Positions 43,537 to 52,298 of a stretch of 64,000 bases of DNA are shown here, in pieces (position 1 is the first letter of the stretch; each line of letters begins with the position of its first letter). The notes beneath the pieces are model-generated. The model did no database searches. It had not been told where the DNA came from and was given only the letters and a program-made list of their open reading frames with translations. The stretch is from Caenispirillum bisanense (GTDB lineage Bacteria > Pseudomonadota > Alphaproteobacteria > Rhodospirillales > Rhodospirillaceae): assembly GCF_900230255.1 (NCBI RefSeq), contig NZ_OCNJ01000003.1:292568-356567 (forward strand), given 5' to 3'. Position numbers and translations under genes: made by a program.

Positions 43537-44145
43537 GTGTCACACAGCCTCTACAGCGCCGCAACGCCCGCCGTGCCGCCGCTCGCCGCACCGCCCACCG
43601 CCGCGCGCCGGCGCGCCCGGCGCGTCGACGAGATGGCGGCCCGCCTCGACCTGCAACGGGAACTGGCGCTGCTGGTGGGGCGGGTGCAGGGCCTGCTCGC
43701 CGGCCGCGCGGTGCTGGAGGTGGCGTGCGGTGCCGGCTGGTGGACCCGCCACCTGGCCCTGGCGGCGCACGGTGTGCTCGCCCTCGACGACGATGCCGAC
43801 CTTCTCCGTGCCGTCGCGGCCGCGGGCAAGTTCCCGCCCGGGCGCGTGCGCTTCGCCGCCTGCGAACTCGGCGGGCTGGAGCGGGTTTCCGGTGCCTGGG
43901 ACGCCGGCTTCAGCGCCTTCCTCTCCTCCGCCCTGCCGGAGCCCGAGGCCGCCGCCGTTCTCGCCGGCCTGCACCGGCGCCTCGGGCCGGGCGCGCGGGT
44001 GGTGCTGATCGACGAGCGCGAGGCCTTGGGCGGCGGCGACGAAGCCGCTGCGCGGCGCCGCCTGCGCGACCTGCCGCCGCCCGATGCCCAGGGGGTGAAG
44101 CTCGACCTCGGCGCCCATTTCTGGTGCCTCGGCTACACACTGTAG
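43537..44145 (+). CDS. Class I SAM-dependent methyltransferase, possibly phosphate-regulated
   Basis: A 202-residue soluble protein. Motif I is VLEVACGAGWWTRHLA (about 60-75), then LALDDDADLLRA with the acidic residue, and a weak motif near AGFSAFLSSALPEPEA. It starts at a GTG preceded by GGGAGGA. The N-terminal 30 residues are Ala/Pro/Arg-rich. Substrate unknown; a lipid head group is conceivable given the Pho-box promoter and the msbA-like gene next to it, but the sequence does not show this. Confidence 0.78.
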   Translation: MSHSLYSAATPAVPPLAAPPTAARRRARRVDEMAARLDLQRELALLVGRVQGLLAGRAVLEVACGAGWWTRHLALAAHGVLALDDDADLLRAVAAAGKFPPGRVRFAACELGGLERVSGAWDAGFSAFLSSALPEPEAAAVLAGLHRRLGPGARVVLIDEREALGGGDEAAARRRLRDLPPPDAQGVKLDLGAHFWCLGYTL

Positions 44146-44214
44146 GGCGTCGCGGTTTACCGGGCGGGCGTTTGGCGGTAGAAACGCCCGTCGCGCCACC
44201 GCCTGGAAGCCGCC

Positions 44215-46044
44215 TTGTCCGCCGAGACCCCGAAGCCCGTCCGCAACGCCAAGCATTCCTCCCGCGCCCTGTTCGGCCGCCTGCTGCGCGAGGCGGTGAA
44301 GCCCTACGCCGGGCGCATCGGGCTCGCCGTCGTCTGCATGGCGGTCGCCGCCGGCGCGCAGGGCCTGACCGCCTGGCTCATGGAGCCGGTGGTCGACAAG
44401 GTGTTCACCGCCAAGGACCAGAGCATGCTGTGGCCGGTGGCCGTCGCGGTGCTGCTGACCTTCACGGTCAAGGGCCTCGCCGATTACGCCCAGTCCGGCC
44501 TCATGAGCCACGTCGGCCTGCGGGTGATCGCCGACTTGCAGAACCGCCTGTACGGCCACCTGACCACCATGGACGTTGCCTTCTTCCAGCAGCACAAGAC
44601 GGGCTCGCTGGTGTCGCGTTTCCTGGTCGACGTGAACATGCTGCGCGCCGCCGTCTCCAACGCCATCACCGGCTTCGGCAAGGACGCGCTGACCGCGGTC
44701 GCGCTGATCGCGGTCATGTTCTACCAGGACTGGCTGCTGGCGGCGGTCGCCTTCTTCGTGTTCCCCATCGCCATCTACCCCATCGCCCGCCTCGGCCGGC
44801 GCATGCGCAAGGTGTCGGTGAACACGCAGGAACACATGGGCCTGTTCAACACCATCCTGGAGCAGTCCTTCGCCGGCATCCGCATGGTGAAGGCCTACCG
44901 CATGGAGCGCCGCGAGCGCGAGCGGGTGGCCGGCCTGACGGAAGACGTCTACCGCCTGACCCAGAAGGCGGCCCTGACGCGCGCCGCCTCCAGCCCCATC
45001 ATGGAGACGCTGGGAGGCCTCGCGGTCACCGTCGTCATCGTCTACGGCGGCTACCGGGTGATCGAGGGCGTGACCACCACCGGCGCCTTCTTCTCGTTCA
45101 TCACGGCGCTGATGATGGCCTACCAGCCGCTGAAGTCGCTGGCCCGCCTGAACACCACGGTGCAGGAAGGCCTGGCGGCGGCGCAGCGGCTGTTCGACGT
45201 GCTCGACACCCGCCCGTCCATCGCCGACCGCCCCGGTGCGGCACCGCTGGCGCTCGCCGGCGGCGGCGTGCGGATGGAGCGCGTCACCTTCCGCTACGAT
45301 GCCGCCGACACCGACGACCGCCCGGCGCTGCGCGACCTGACGCTGGAGGTGCCGGCGGGCAAGACCGTGGCGCTGGTCGGACCGTCGGGCGCCGGCAAGT
45401 CGACGGTCATGAACCTCATCCCGCGCTTCTACGACGTCACCGACGGCCGCGTCACGGTGGACGGCATGGACGTGCGCGACGTGACGCTGGAGTCCCTGCG
45501 CAACGCCGTCGCCCTGGTGAGCCAGGAGGTGGTGTTGTTCGACGACACGGTCGCCAACAACATCGGTTACGGCCGCCCCGACGCCGACCGCGCCGAGATC
45601 GAGGCGGCGGCCCGCCATGCCGCGGCGCACGAGTTCATCGAGCGCCTGCCGCAGGGCTACGACACGCTGGTCGGCGAGCGCGGCCTCAAGCTGTCCGGCG
45701 GCCAGCGCCAGCGCCTCGCCATCGCCCGCGCCATGCTGAAGAACGCCCCCATCCTGCTGCTCGACGAGGCCACCAGCGCGCTCGACACCGAAAGCGAGCG
45801 CCAGGTGCAGGCGGCGCTGGAAGAACTGATGAAGGGCCGCACCACGCTGGTCATCGCCCACCGGCTCTCCACCGTGGTCAGCGCCGACCTCATCCACGTC
45901 GTCGACCACGGCCGCGTCATCGAGAGCGGCACCCACGAGGATCTCCTTCGGCGCGACGGCGCCTACGCGCGCCTCTATCAGTTGCAGTTTGCCGCCGAAC
46001 AGGCGCCGGGGACGGCCGACCAAGGTATCGCTCTCTCCCCCTGA
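44215..46044 (+). CDS. MsbA-like lipid A/multidrug ABC exporter
   Basis: A 609-residue half-transporter. The membrane domain (about 30-340, six predicted helices) is followed by an ATPase domain (about 355-595) with GPSGAGKST, LSGGQRQRLAIARAM, ILLLDEATSALD and the switch His in IAHRLSTV. It forms a homodimer in the inner membrane. The overall pattern, including the coupling segment SFAGIRMVKAYRME, fits the MsbA-type group that flips lipid A core, though drug exporters look alike. The start is TTG. It follows the methyltransferase by 69 bp and may share its Pho-type promoter. Confidence 0.88.
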   Translation: MSAETPKPVRNAKHSSRALFGRLLREAVKPYAGRIGLAVVCMAVAAGAQGLTAWLMEPVVDKVFTAKDQSMLWPVAVAVLLTFTVKGLADYAQSGLMSHVGLRVIADLQNRLYGHLTTMDVAFFQQHKTGSLVSRFLVDVNMLRAAVSNAITGFGKDALTAVALIAVMFYQDWLLAAVAFFVFPIAIYPIARLGRRMRKVSVNTQEHMGLFNTILEQSFAGIRMVKAYRMERRERERVAGLTEDVYRLTQKAALTRAASSPIMETLGGLAVTVVIVYGGYRVIEGVTTTGAFFSFITALMMAYQPLKSLARLNTTVQEGLAAAQRLFDVLDTRPSIADRPGAAPLALAGGGVRMERVTFRYDAADTDDRPALRDLTLEVPAGKTVALVGPSGAGKSTVMNLIPRFYDVTDGRVTVDGMDVRDVTLESLRNAVALVSQEVVLFDDTVANNIGYGRPDADRAEIEAAARHAAAHEFIERLPQGYDTLVGERGLKLSGGQRQRLAIARAMLKNAPILLLDEATSALDTESERQVQAALEELMKGRTTLVIAHRLSTVVSADLIHVVDHGRVIESGTHEDLLRRDGAYARLYQLQFAAEQAPGTADQGIALSP

Positions 46045-46098
46045 GGACCTGTCCAGGCGGATAAAAGGGTGGTGTTTTCTTTGCCTGCCTCTGCCCGA

Positions 46099-46108
46099 TG
46101 ATCTATGA
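46099..46108 (+). promoter_or_regulatory. BioR-like box upstream of bioY
   Basis: TGATCTATGA differs at two positions from the alphaproteobacterial BioR consensus TTATMKATAA and lies about 50 bp before the bioY start. BioR represses biotin synthesis and uptake genes when biotin is plentiful. A regulator gene is not in the window. Confidence 0.4.
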
Positions 46109-46157
46109 CCGTAGAACTGGTGGGTTTTCCCCGCCGGTCTGCTCATCGGAAGAACGC

Positions 46158-46745
46158 ATGCCCGGTTCCGTCTTCAGCCTGTCCGACCGCGACTTGCATC
46201 CTGTGCAGGCGATGGGCCGCGGTGCCGTGCTGGTGGTGATCGGGGTGGCCCTGCTGGTGGCGGCGGCCAAGGTGCAGGTTCCCTTCTGGCCGGTGCCCAT
46301 GACCCTGCAGACCATCGCGGTGTTCGCCGTGGGCACCGTCTATGGCGCCCGCCTCGGCGTGGTGACTGTCGCCGCCTATCTGGTGCTCGGCGCCGCCGGG
46401 CTGCCGGTGTTCGCGGGAACGCCGGCGCGCGGCATCGGCCTCGCCTACATGACCGGCCCGACCGCGGGATACATCGCCGGCTTTCTCGTCGCCGGGTGGC
46501 TGGCCGGATGGCTGGGCGATCGGGGCTGGGATCGGCGGGCGTTCACTGCGGGCCTCGCCATGACGTTCTGCGTCGTCGTCATCCTCGGCCTCGGCTGGGC
46601 TCGGCTCGCGCTGCTCATCGGGCCGGAGCGGGCGCTCGACCTCGGCGTCGTGCCCTTCGCGCCGGCCGAGGCGCTGAAGATCGCCGCCGTCACCCTGCTG
46701 ATGCCGCTCGCCTGGAAGGTGCGGGCGGGACGCCCCGGCGCCTGA
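46158..46745 (+). CDS. bioY: Biotin transporter BioY
   Basis: A 195-residue inner-membrane substrate-binding (S) component for biotin. About six membrane segments are present. The family motifs KVQVPFWPVPMTLQTIAVF, GAAGLPVFAG and TGPTAGYIAGF are clear. Alphaproteobacterial BioY can act alone or with the energising units BioMN, which are not found here. The ATG at MPGSVF was chosen because the first helix starts about 20 residues later. It converges with the maa-like gene. Confidence 0.94.
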   Translation: MPGSVFSLSDRDLHPVQAMGRGAVLVVIGVALLVAAAKVQVPFWPVPMTLQTIAVFAVGTVYGARLGVVTVAAYLVLGAAGLPVFAGTPARGIGLAYMTGPTAGYIAGFLVAGWLAGWLGDRGWDRRAFTAGLAMTFCVVVILGLGWARLALLIGPERALDLGVVPFAPAEALKIAAVTLLMPLAWKVRAGRPGA

Positions 46746-46757
46746 GCCGCGTGCGCC

Positions 46758-47303
46758 TCAGCGCACCGGGCGGGCCGGGTTGCCGACCACCGTCGCGCAG
46801 GCCGGCACGTCCTTCGTCACCACGCTGCCGGCGCCGATCACCGCGTCGTCGCCGACCGTGATGCCGGGCAGCAGGATCGCCTGCCCGCCGATCCACACGT
46901 TGCGCCCGACGGTGACGGGGCGGCCGTTCTCCAGCCCCTGGCGGCGGGCCTCCGGGTCGCGGGGGTGGTCGGCGGCGTAGATCTGGACCTGCGGGCCGAT
47001 CTGGGTGCCGTCGCCGATCTCGATGCGGCAAACGTCCAGCAGCACGCAGCCGAAGTTCAGGAACACGTCGCGCCCGAGCACGATGTTGTAGCCGTAGTCG
47101 CAATAGAAGGGCGCGCGGATTGCCACGCTCTCGCCGTAGCCGCCGAGCAGGCGGCCGAGGATTTCCCGCCGCCGCCGGCCGTCGGCGAGGGTGGTGACGT
47201 TGTAATTGCGCAGCAACTCCTGCGCCCGGCGCCGGTCGGCGACCAGTTCGGGGTCGCCGGCGCGATACAGCTCGCCGGCCAGCATCTTTTCCTTCTCGGT
47301 CAT
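46758..47303 (-). CDS. Maltose/galactoside O-acetyltransferase-like protein
   Basis: A 181-residue left-handed beta-helix acetyltransferase of the Maa/NodL/LacA group. MTEKEKMLAGELYRAGDPEL is the family N-terminus; then come RAPFYCDYGYNIVLG, NFGCVLLDVC, AADHPRDPEARR with the catalytic His, and VWIGGQAILLPGITVGDDAVIGAGSVV. It acetylates a sugar or polyol from acetyl-CoA. It begins 9 bp after the M42 peptidase gene, so it may be the last gene of the osmoprotectant operon. Confidence 0.88.
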   Translation of the reverse strand: MTEKEKMLAGELYRAGDPELVADRRRAQELLRNYNVTTLADGRRRREILGRLLGGYGESVAIRAPFYCDYGYNIVLGRDVFLNFGCVLLDVCRIEIGDGTQIGPQVQIYAADHPRDPEARRQGLENGRPVTVGRNVWIGGQAILLPGITVGDDAVIGAGSVVTKDVPACATVVGNPARPVR

Positions 47304-47312
47304 GGCGCGAGC

Positions 47313-48446
47313 CTACTCCGAACAGCTGTCGTACTGCATCTGCTGTTTCGGGAAGTCGCCCTTGGGGCCGATGGGCTTGCGGTCGCGCTTGAAGGCCGGG
47401 TCCGACTGCATGTAGAGCGCGAGCAGCGAGGCGACGGCCCGCAGGCTCTTGACGTGGGTGCGCTCCCACCCGTGGCTGCCGTCGACGGCGAAGCACAGCA
47501 GGGCGGTGCGGATGTCGTTGCCGGCCTCCAGCGCCGACGCGGCGTCGGAGCGGTAGTAGCGGAAGACGTCGCGCGTGTGCTCGATGCCGAAGCTCTTGCA
47601 CAGCTCGATCAGCTTGCGCGTCAGGTACCAGTCGAACGGCCCGGACATGTCCTGCATGGAGATGGTGGCGCCGTACTCGCTGGTGTTCTGGCCGGGCGCG
47701 ATGGTGCCGTTGTCCACCGAGACCATCTCGGCCACGTCGCCGTGCAGGATGTGCGAGGCGCCGACGCCCACTTCTTCCGAGATGGTGAACAGCAGGTGGC
47801 AGTCCACCGGCAGTTCCACCCCTTCGTCGCGCACCGCCTTGGCGGCCGCGAGGATGGCGGCGACGCCCGCCTTGTCGTCCAGGTGGCGGGAGTTGATGAA
47901 GCCGGTGCCGGTCACCTCGGGCTGGGGATCGATGGAGACGTGGTCGCCGACGTTGATGCCAAGCTCCTCCAGGTCCTTCCTGGAGTGGCAGACCTCGTCG
48001 ATGCGGACCTCCAGGTTTTCCCAGGTGGAGGGCTGGGTGTCGATCTCCTCGTTGTAGACGTGGCCGGAGGCCTTCAACGGCAGGATGGTGCCGCGGAAGC
48101 TGCGGCCGTCGTCGCTGTAGATCGTGCAGCGGGCGCCCTCGGCGAAGCGGGCCGACCAGTGGCCGATCATGGCCAGCGACACGCGGCCGTTGTCCTTCAG
48201 CCGCTTGACGATGGCGCCGAGGGTGTCGATGTGGCCGATGATGGCGCGGTCGGGGCTGTAGCGCGTGCCAGACAGGTTGGCGCGGATGGCGCCGCGCCGC
48301 GTCAGCTCGTAAGGGATGCCGAGGGCTTCCAGTTCTTCCAGCACGGCATGCACCACGGCATCGGTCATGCCGGTGGGCGAGGGGGTTTCCAGCAGGCGCA
48401 GGAGGACTCGCAGCAGATAGTCGGTATCGACGTCGAGGCGTCGCAC
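47313..48446 (-). CDS. M42-family peptidase of the N-acetylglutaminylglutamine amide (NAGGN) system
   Basis: A 377-residue metallopeptidase-like protein. The binuclear metal site is recognisable in IIGHIDTLGAIVKRL, SRHLDDKAGVAAI and TISEEVGVGAS, with a later EHTRDVFRYYRSDA and DGSHGWERTH. This variant accompanies NAGGN synthesis genes in many bacteria; its exact role (turnover or processing of the dipeptide) is not settled. The start GTG at 48446 follows GAGGGAG and lies 4 bp after the stop of the ATP-grasp gene. Confidence 0.9.
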   Translation of the reverse strand: MRRLDVDTDYLLRVLLRLLETPSPTGMTDAVVHAVLEELEALGIPYELTRRGAIRANLSGTRYSPDRAIIGHIDTLGAIVKRLKDNGRVSLAMIGHWSARFAEGARCTIYSDDGRSFRGTILPLKASGHVYNEEIDTQPSTWENLEVRIDEVCHSRKDLEELGINVGDHVSIDPQPEVTGTGFINSRHLDDKAGVAAILAAAKAVRDEGVELPVDCHLLFTISEEVGVGASHILHGDVAEMVSVDNGTIAPGQNTSEYGATISMQDMSGPFDWYLTRKLIELCKSFGIEHTRDVFRYYRSDAASALEAGNDIRTALLCFAVDGSHGWERTHVKSLRAVASLLALYMQSDPAFKRDRKPIGPKGDFPKQQMQYDSCSE

Positions 48447-48450
48447 GGCA

Positions 48451-49269
48451 TCAGGCTCCCTCGTGGTGGCGGCGATCGGACGAACGGCCGGCGGGCGGCG
48501 CGAAGCGGGTCTGCGGGAACAGCAGGTCGATGAAACGCTCCGCCGTCGGTTGCGGCTCGTGATTGGCGAGGCCGGGGCGCTCGTTGGCCTCGATGACGAC
48601 GTAGTCGGGGCCGCCGATGTCGGGCACCAGGAAGTCGAAGCCGACCACCGGGATGTCGAGCGCCCGCGCGCCCAGCACCGCCGCCTCCACCAGGGTGTGG
48701 TGCAGGCGGTCGGTGACGTCGTGGATGGTGCCGCCGGTGTGCAGGTTGGCGGTCTTGCGCACGAAAACGGTGCGGCCGTCCTCGGGCACGTCGTCGTAGG
48801 ACAGGCTTTCCATGGCGAGGCAGCGCTCGGTCTCGCCGTCGAGCGGGATGCGGCTCTCGCCGCCGGTGGCGGCGGCGCGGCGGCGGCTCTGCGCCTCGAT
48901 CAGTTCGCGCACCGTGTTGCGGCCGTTGCCGGTGATGCAGGCGGGGCGGCGCACGGCGGCGGCCACCACCTTGCAGTCGATGACGATGATGCGCAGGTCC
49001 TGGCCCTCGCAGAATTCCTCCAGCAGCACGGTGTCGCAGAACCGCCGTGCCTCCTCGACGGCGCGCGCTACGGCGTCGGCATCGCGCACGTCGACGGAAA
49101 TGCCGTGGCCCTGCTCGCCGCGCGCCGGCTTGACGACGATGCGGCCGTCGCAGGAGGCGAGGAAGGCGGCGTTGTCGTCCTCCGACCCCGCCTTGCGCTG
49201 GGCCGGCACGCGCAGGCCGGCGCGGTCGAGCAGGCGGCGCGTCACCGCCTTGTCGTCGCAGCGCGACAT
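48451..49269 (-). CDS. ATP-grasp half of N-acetylglutaminylglutamine synthetase (split gene)
   Basis: A 272-residue RimK/cyanophycin synthetase-like ATP-grasp ligase domain (AMSRCDDKAVTRRLLDRAG, VVKPARGEQGHGISV, LLEEFCEGQDLRIIVID, FDFLVPD, VVIEANERPGL). In relatives this follows the acetyltransferase domain in one chain of roughly 580-600 residues. Here it is in a different frame from that domain. The start ATG at 49269 lies 14 bp after the stop of the first half. Without this start the frame extends upstream (PELTTAVAM), consistent with a frameshifted fusion. As a free domain it lacks the acetylating partner in the same chain, but the two halves might still work together. Confidence 0.8.
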   Translation of the reverse strand: MSRCDDKAVTRRLLDRAGLRVPAQRKAGSEDDNAAFLASCDGRIVVKPARGEQGHGISVDVRDADAVARAVEEARRFCDTVLLEEFCEGQDLRIIVIDCKVVAAAVRRPACITGNGRNTVRELIEAQSRRRAAATGGESRIPLDGETERCLAMESLSYDDVPEDGRTVFVRKTANLHTGGTIHDVTDRLHHTLVEAAVLGARALDIPVVGFDFLVPDIGGPDYVVIEANERPGLANHEPQPTAERFIDLLFPQTRFAPPAGRSSDRRHHEGA

Positions 49270-49283
49270 GGCGACGGCGGTGG

Positions 49284-50255
49284 TCAGCTCAGGCTCTCGC
49301 GGCAGACGATGGCGCGGCCGCCGAAGGACAGGGCGAAATAGTTGGCCTCCTCGTCGATCACCTCCACCGCGATGCCGCGCCGCCGCGCCTCGTCGACGAT
49401 GATGCGGGCGTAGGGGTTGAGGTTCGCCTCCGGCTCCGGTCCGATGTAGAGCCGCTCGTTGATGGAGTTCTTGTTCTTCAGGGTGAACACCGGCACGCGC
49501 TCGAACCCCAGCTTCTCGTAGAGCTTGATGGCGAGGGTGTTGGTGTGCATCACCGACAGGTCCATGAAGGCCCGGCCGCACGCCTTGTAGTGCTCCGCCA
49601 GGTGGCGCACCAGCGCCTCGCCGATGCCGGGCAGGGACGACTGCGGATCCACCGCCAGCGCCCACAGGGACGAGCCGTTGTCGGGGTCGTCGAAGGCGCG
49701 GGCGTGGTCGACGCCGGTGGTGACGCCGATGATGCGGCCGCTGGCCTCGTCCACCGCCACCAGCACCGTCAGCACCCGCGAATTGCGGTTGGCCCACAGG
49801 AAATCCTCGCGGAAGGGCACCATGTGGCGGCCAACGTAGATGCGGTTCACCTGCTCCGCTTCGTCGGGGCTCTTGATCTTGCGCACGACGAAGCCGGCCG
49901 GACGGCGGTGCGGCGCGCGGTAGCGGTCGACCCACAAGCGGAAGGTGTGGCTGGGGTCGAGGAACAGTTCCTGCGGCGCGTGCGCCAGGGCGACGTGGGG
50001 GTCGCGCAGGTAGAAGGCGATGTCGCGCTGGCCGGGGCTTTCCTGGCGCAAGGCATCGGCGACCTTGCGCGGGTCCTCGAAGGTCTGGGCGAAGATCAGG
50101 CGCCCCCAGCCGCATTCCACCACCACGTCGCGCTGCATGGCCTGGGCGGCGGGGTTGGTCGGCATGTCGCCCCAGTTCTTCAGCGACGGCGAACTGATGC
50201 GGTCGAGCCGGTGGTCGTGGTGGCCTTGGGGCAGAGGCGTCGGCTTGCGGGCCAT
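49284..50255 (-). CDS. GNAT acetyltransferase half of N-acetylglutaminylglutamine synthetase (split gene)
   Basis: A 323-residue GNAT-fold domain. The conserved HRLDRISSPSLKNWGDMP start is followed by WALAVDPQSSLPGIGEALVRHLAEHY, the acetyl-CoA loop, and YEKLGFERVPVF. It ends FGGRAIVCRESLS at a TGA where relatives continue into SEL(T) and the ATP-grasp domain. Comparing the frames suggests loss of one copy of a tandem GAGC at about 49284-49290. Together with the next gene it should acetylate and couple two glutamines. It lies downstream of asnO by 55 bp. Confidence 0.85.
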   Translation of the reverse strand: MARKPTPLPQGHHDHRLDRISSPSLKNWGDMPTNPAAQAMQRDVVVECGWGRLIFAQTFEDPRKVADALRQESPGQRDIAFYLRDPHVALAHAPQELFLDPSHTFRLWVDRYRAPHRRPAGFVVRKIKSPDEAEQVNRIYVGRHMVPFREDFLWANRNSRVLTVLVAVDEASGRIIGVTTGVDHARAFDDPDNGSSLWALAVDPQSSLPGIGEALVRHLAEHYKACGRAFMDLSVMHTNTLAIKLYEKLGFERVPVFTLKNKNSINERLYIGPEPEANLNPYARIIVDEARRRGIAVEVIDEEANYFALSFGGRAIVCRESLS

Positions 50256-50310
50256 GATTGTGTCGCGTCCCTCTCGGTCGGTGCGGATCAGGTCAACGCG
50301 CGGGGCGCGC

Positions 50311-52092
50311 TCACAGACCGTGCGTCTGCAGCCACATCTCGAGCAGCGCCACCTGCCACAGCTTGGAACCGCGCAGCGGCGTGATGCGATCCGTGGGCGA
50401 GGCCAGCAGTTGGTCGACGGCGGCCGGGTTGAACAGCGCCCGCTCGCGCGCCTTGGCCGAGGTCAGGTGATCGCGCACGAAATCCAGGTACGGCCCCTCG
50501 ATGTACTTGAGCGCTGGCACCGGGAAGTAGCCCTTGGGGCGGTCGATGACGGCCGACGGGATGACCTTGCGCGCGCCTTCCTTCAGCACCCACTTGCCGC
50601 CGTCGCGCACCTTGTGCTCGGCGGGGATGCGGCCGGCCAGCTCCACCAACTCGTGGTCCAGGAAGGGCACGCGCGCCTCCAGGCCCCAGGCCATTGTCAT
50701 GTTGTCGACACGCTTCACCGGGTCGTCCACCAGCATGACGGTGGTGTCGAGGCGCAGCGCCTTGTCCACCGGTCGGTCGGCGCCGGGGCGGCCGAAGCGC
50801 TCGCGCACGAAGTTCAGGCTGTGGTGGGTGCCGTCGACGAAGCGGCGGTCGACCGTCCGCGCGTATTCCTCCTGCGTGCGGTCGAAGAACACGCGGGCGT
50901 AGTCGGCGACCGGATCGTCGCTTTCCAGCAGGGGCGGGTACCAATGGTAGCCGCCGAACACCTCGTCGGCGCCCTGGCCCGACTGCACCACGTGGACATG
51001 CCGGCTGACCTCCTGGCTGAGCAGGTAGAAGCCGACGTTGTCGTAAGACACCATGGGCTCGCTCATGGCGGCGAAGGTGCGGGGCAGGGTTTCCAGCAGG
51101 CGGTCGCTTTCGACGAAGATCTTGTGGTGGTCGGTGCCGAAGTGCTCGGCGACGATGTCGGAATACTGGAACTCGTCGCCCTTCTCGCCGCCGGCCGCCT
51201 CGAAGCCGACGGAGAACGTTTTCAGGCCCTGCTGGCCCTGTTCCGCCAGCAGGCCGACGATGAGGCTGGAATCGAGGCCGCCCGACAGCAGCACGCCCAC
51301 CGGCACGTCGGCCACCAGCCGGCGCTTCACGGCGAGGCGAAGGGCTTCCATCACGCGGTCCTGCCACTCCTCGCCGGAGAGGCGGCGGTCGGCGTCGGAC
51401 TGCTGCACGGCTAGGTCCCAGTAGGTGCGGCTCTCGCGCCGGCCGTCGGGCTCGACGGTCATGATGGTGGCAGGCGGCAGCTTGCGCACGCCCTTCAGGA
51501 TGGTGCGCGGCGCCGGCACGACGGCGTGGAACATCATGTAGTGGTGCAGGGCGACCGGATCGACGTCGGTGTCGATGTCCTCGCGTCCACCGGCCAGCAG
51601 GGCGGGCAGGGCGGAGGCGAAGCGCAGGCCGCCCGGCACCTCGGCGAGGTAGAGCGGCTTGATGCCCAGGCGGTCGCGGGCGAAGGTGACGCGGCCGGTG
51701 TCGCGTTCCCACACCGCGAAGGCGAACATGCCGTGGAAGCGGGTGACGCAGTCCGGCCCCCAGGCGTGGAACGCCTTGAGGATCACTTCCGTGTCGCCGT
51801 GGCTGAAGAAGCGGTAGCCTTTGCCCTCCAGCTCGCCGCGCAGTTCCGGGTAGTTGTAGATGCAGCCGTTGAACACGATGGACAGGCCGAGGTCGGCGTC
51901 CACCATGGGCTGCTGGGCGCTGTCGGACAGGTCGATGATCTTCAGGCGCCGGTGACCGAAGGCGACGCGGCCCTGCGCGAACAGGCCGGCGGCATCGGGG
52001 CCGCGGTCCTGCATGCGGCCGGCCATGCGGGCCACCGCCGCGGTATCCGCCGCCGTCGTGTCGAACCTGATTTCGCCGCAGATGCCGCACAT
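50311..52092 (-). CDS. asnO: Asparagine synthetase-like amidotransferase of the NAGGN system
   Basis: A 593-residue glutamine-dependent amidotransferase of the AsnB family. Cys2 in MCGICGEIRF is the glutaminase nucleophile, which fixes the start at 52092. The glutaminase domain (about 1-210) is followed by a synthetase domain with the pyrophosphate loop GVLLSGGLDSSL and GQGADEVFGGYHWYPP. It converts N-acetylglutaminylglutamine to its amide. The gene heads the leftward operon with the split synthetase and M42 peptidase and is divergent from nifB by 263 bp, a gap that also holds the nifB promoter and a TTGCAAAACAAC element. Confidence 0.92.
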   Translation of the reverse strand: MCGICGEIRFDTTAADTAAVARMAGRMQDRGPDAAGLFAQGRVAFGHRRLKIIDLSDSAQQPMVDADLGLSIVFNGCIYNYPELRGELEGKGYRFFSHGDTEVILKAFHAWGPDCVTRFHGMFAFAVWERDTGRVTFARDRLGIKPLYLAEVPGGLRFASALPALLAGGREDIDTDVDPVALHHYMMFHAVVPAPRTILKGVRKLPPATIMTVEPDGRRESRTYWDLAVQQSDADRRLSGEEWQDRVMEALRLAVKRRLVADVPVGVLLSGGLDSSLIVGLLAEQGQQGLKTFSVGFEAAGGEKGDEFQYSDIVAEHFGTDHHKIFVESDRLLETLPRTFAAMSEPMVSYDNVGFYLLSQEVSRHVHVVQSGQGADEVFGGYHWYPPLLESDDPVADYARVFFDRTQEEYARTVDRRFVDGTHHSLNFVRERFGRPGADRPVDKALRLDTTVMLVDDPVKRVDNMTMAWGLEARVPFLDHELVELAGRIPAEHKVRDGGKWVLKEGARKVIPSAVIDRPKGYFPVPALKYIEGPYLDFVRDHLTSAKARERALFNPAAVDQLLASPTDRITPLRGSKLWQVALLEMWLQTHGL

Positions 52093-52217
52093 GGGCCGTC
52101 GTCCTCCGTCGTCGCTGTCGGTTTCGTTGCAAAACAACGCCCGACTGCGCGTTCCGCTGCCGAAATCGCCGAAACGTCACCGACGCGGCCCGGCGCCCGC
52201 CGAACGACCCGCCGACT

Positions 52218-52233
52218 TGTCGGGGTTACGACA
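52218..52233 (+). promoter_or_regulatory. NifA-binding upstream activating sequence of nifB (distal)
   Basis: TGT-CGGGGTTACG-ACA fits the TGT-N10-ACA consensus exactly. It lies about 65 bp upstream of the sigma-54 promoter of nifB. Confidence 0.82.
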
Positions 52234-52237
52234 CGGG

Positions 52238-52253
52238 TGTCACAGGTGCGACA
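52238..52253 (+). promoter_or_regulatory. NifA-binding upstream activating sequence of nifB (proximal)
   Basis: TGT-CACAGGTGCG-ACA, a second exact TGT-N10-ACA site 20 bp (two helical turns) from the first. Tandem sites on one DNA face favour NifA oligomer binding. Confidence 0.82.
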
Positions 52254-52298
52254 GCCGGGCCTGGGGCGACAATCCATGTAAAACAATGACTTAGCATC

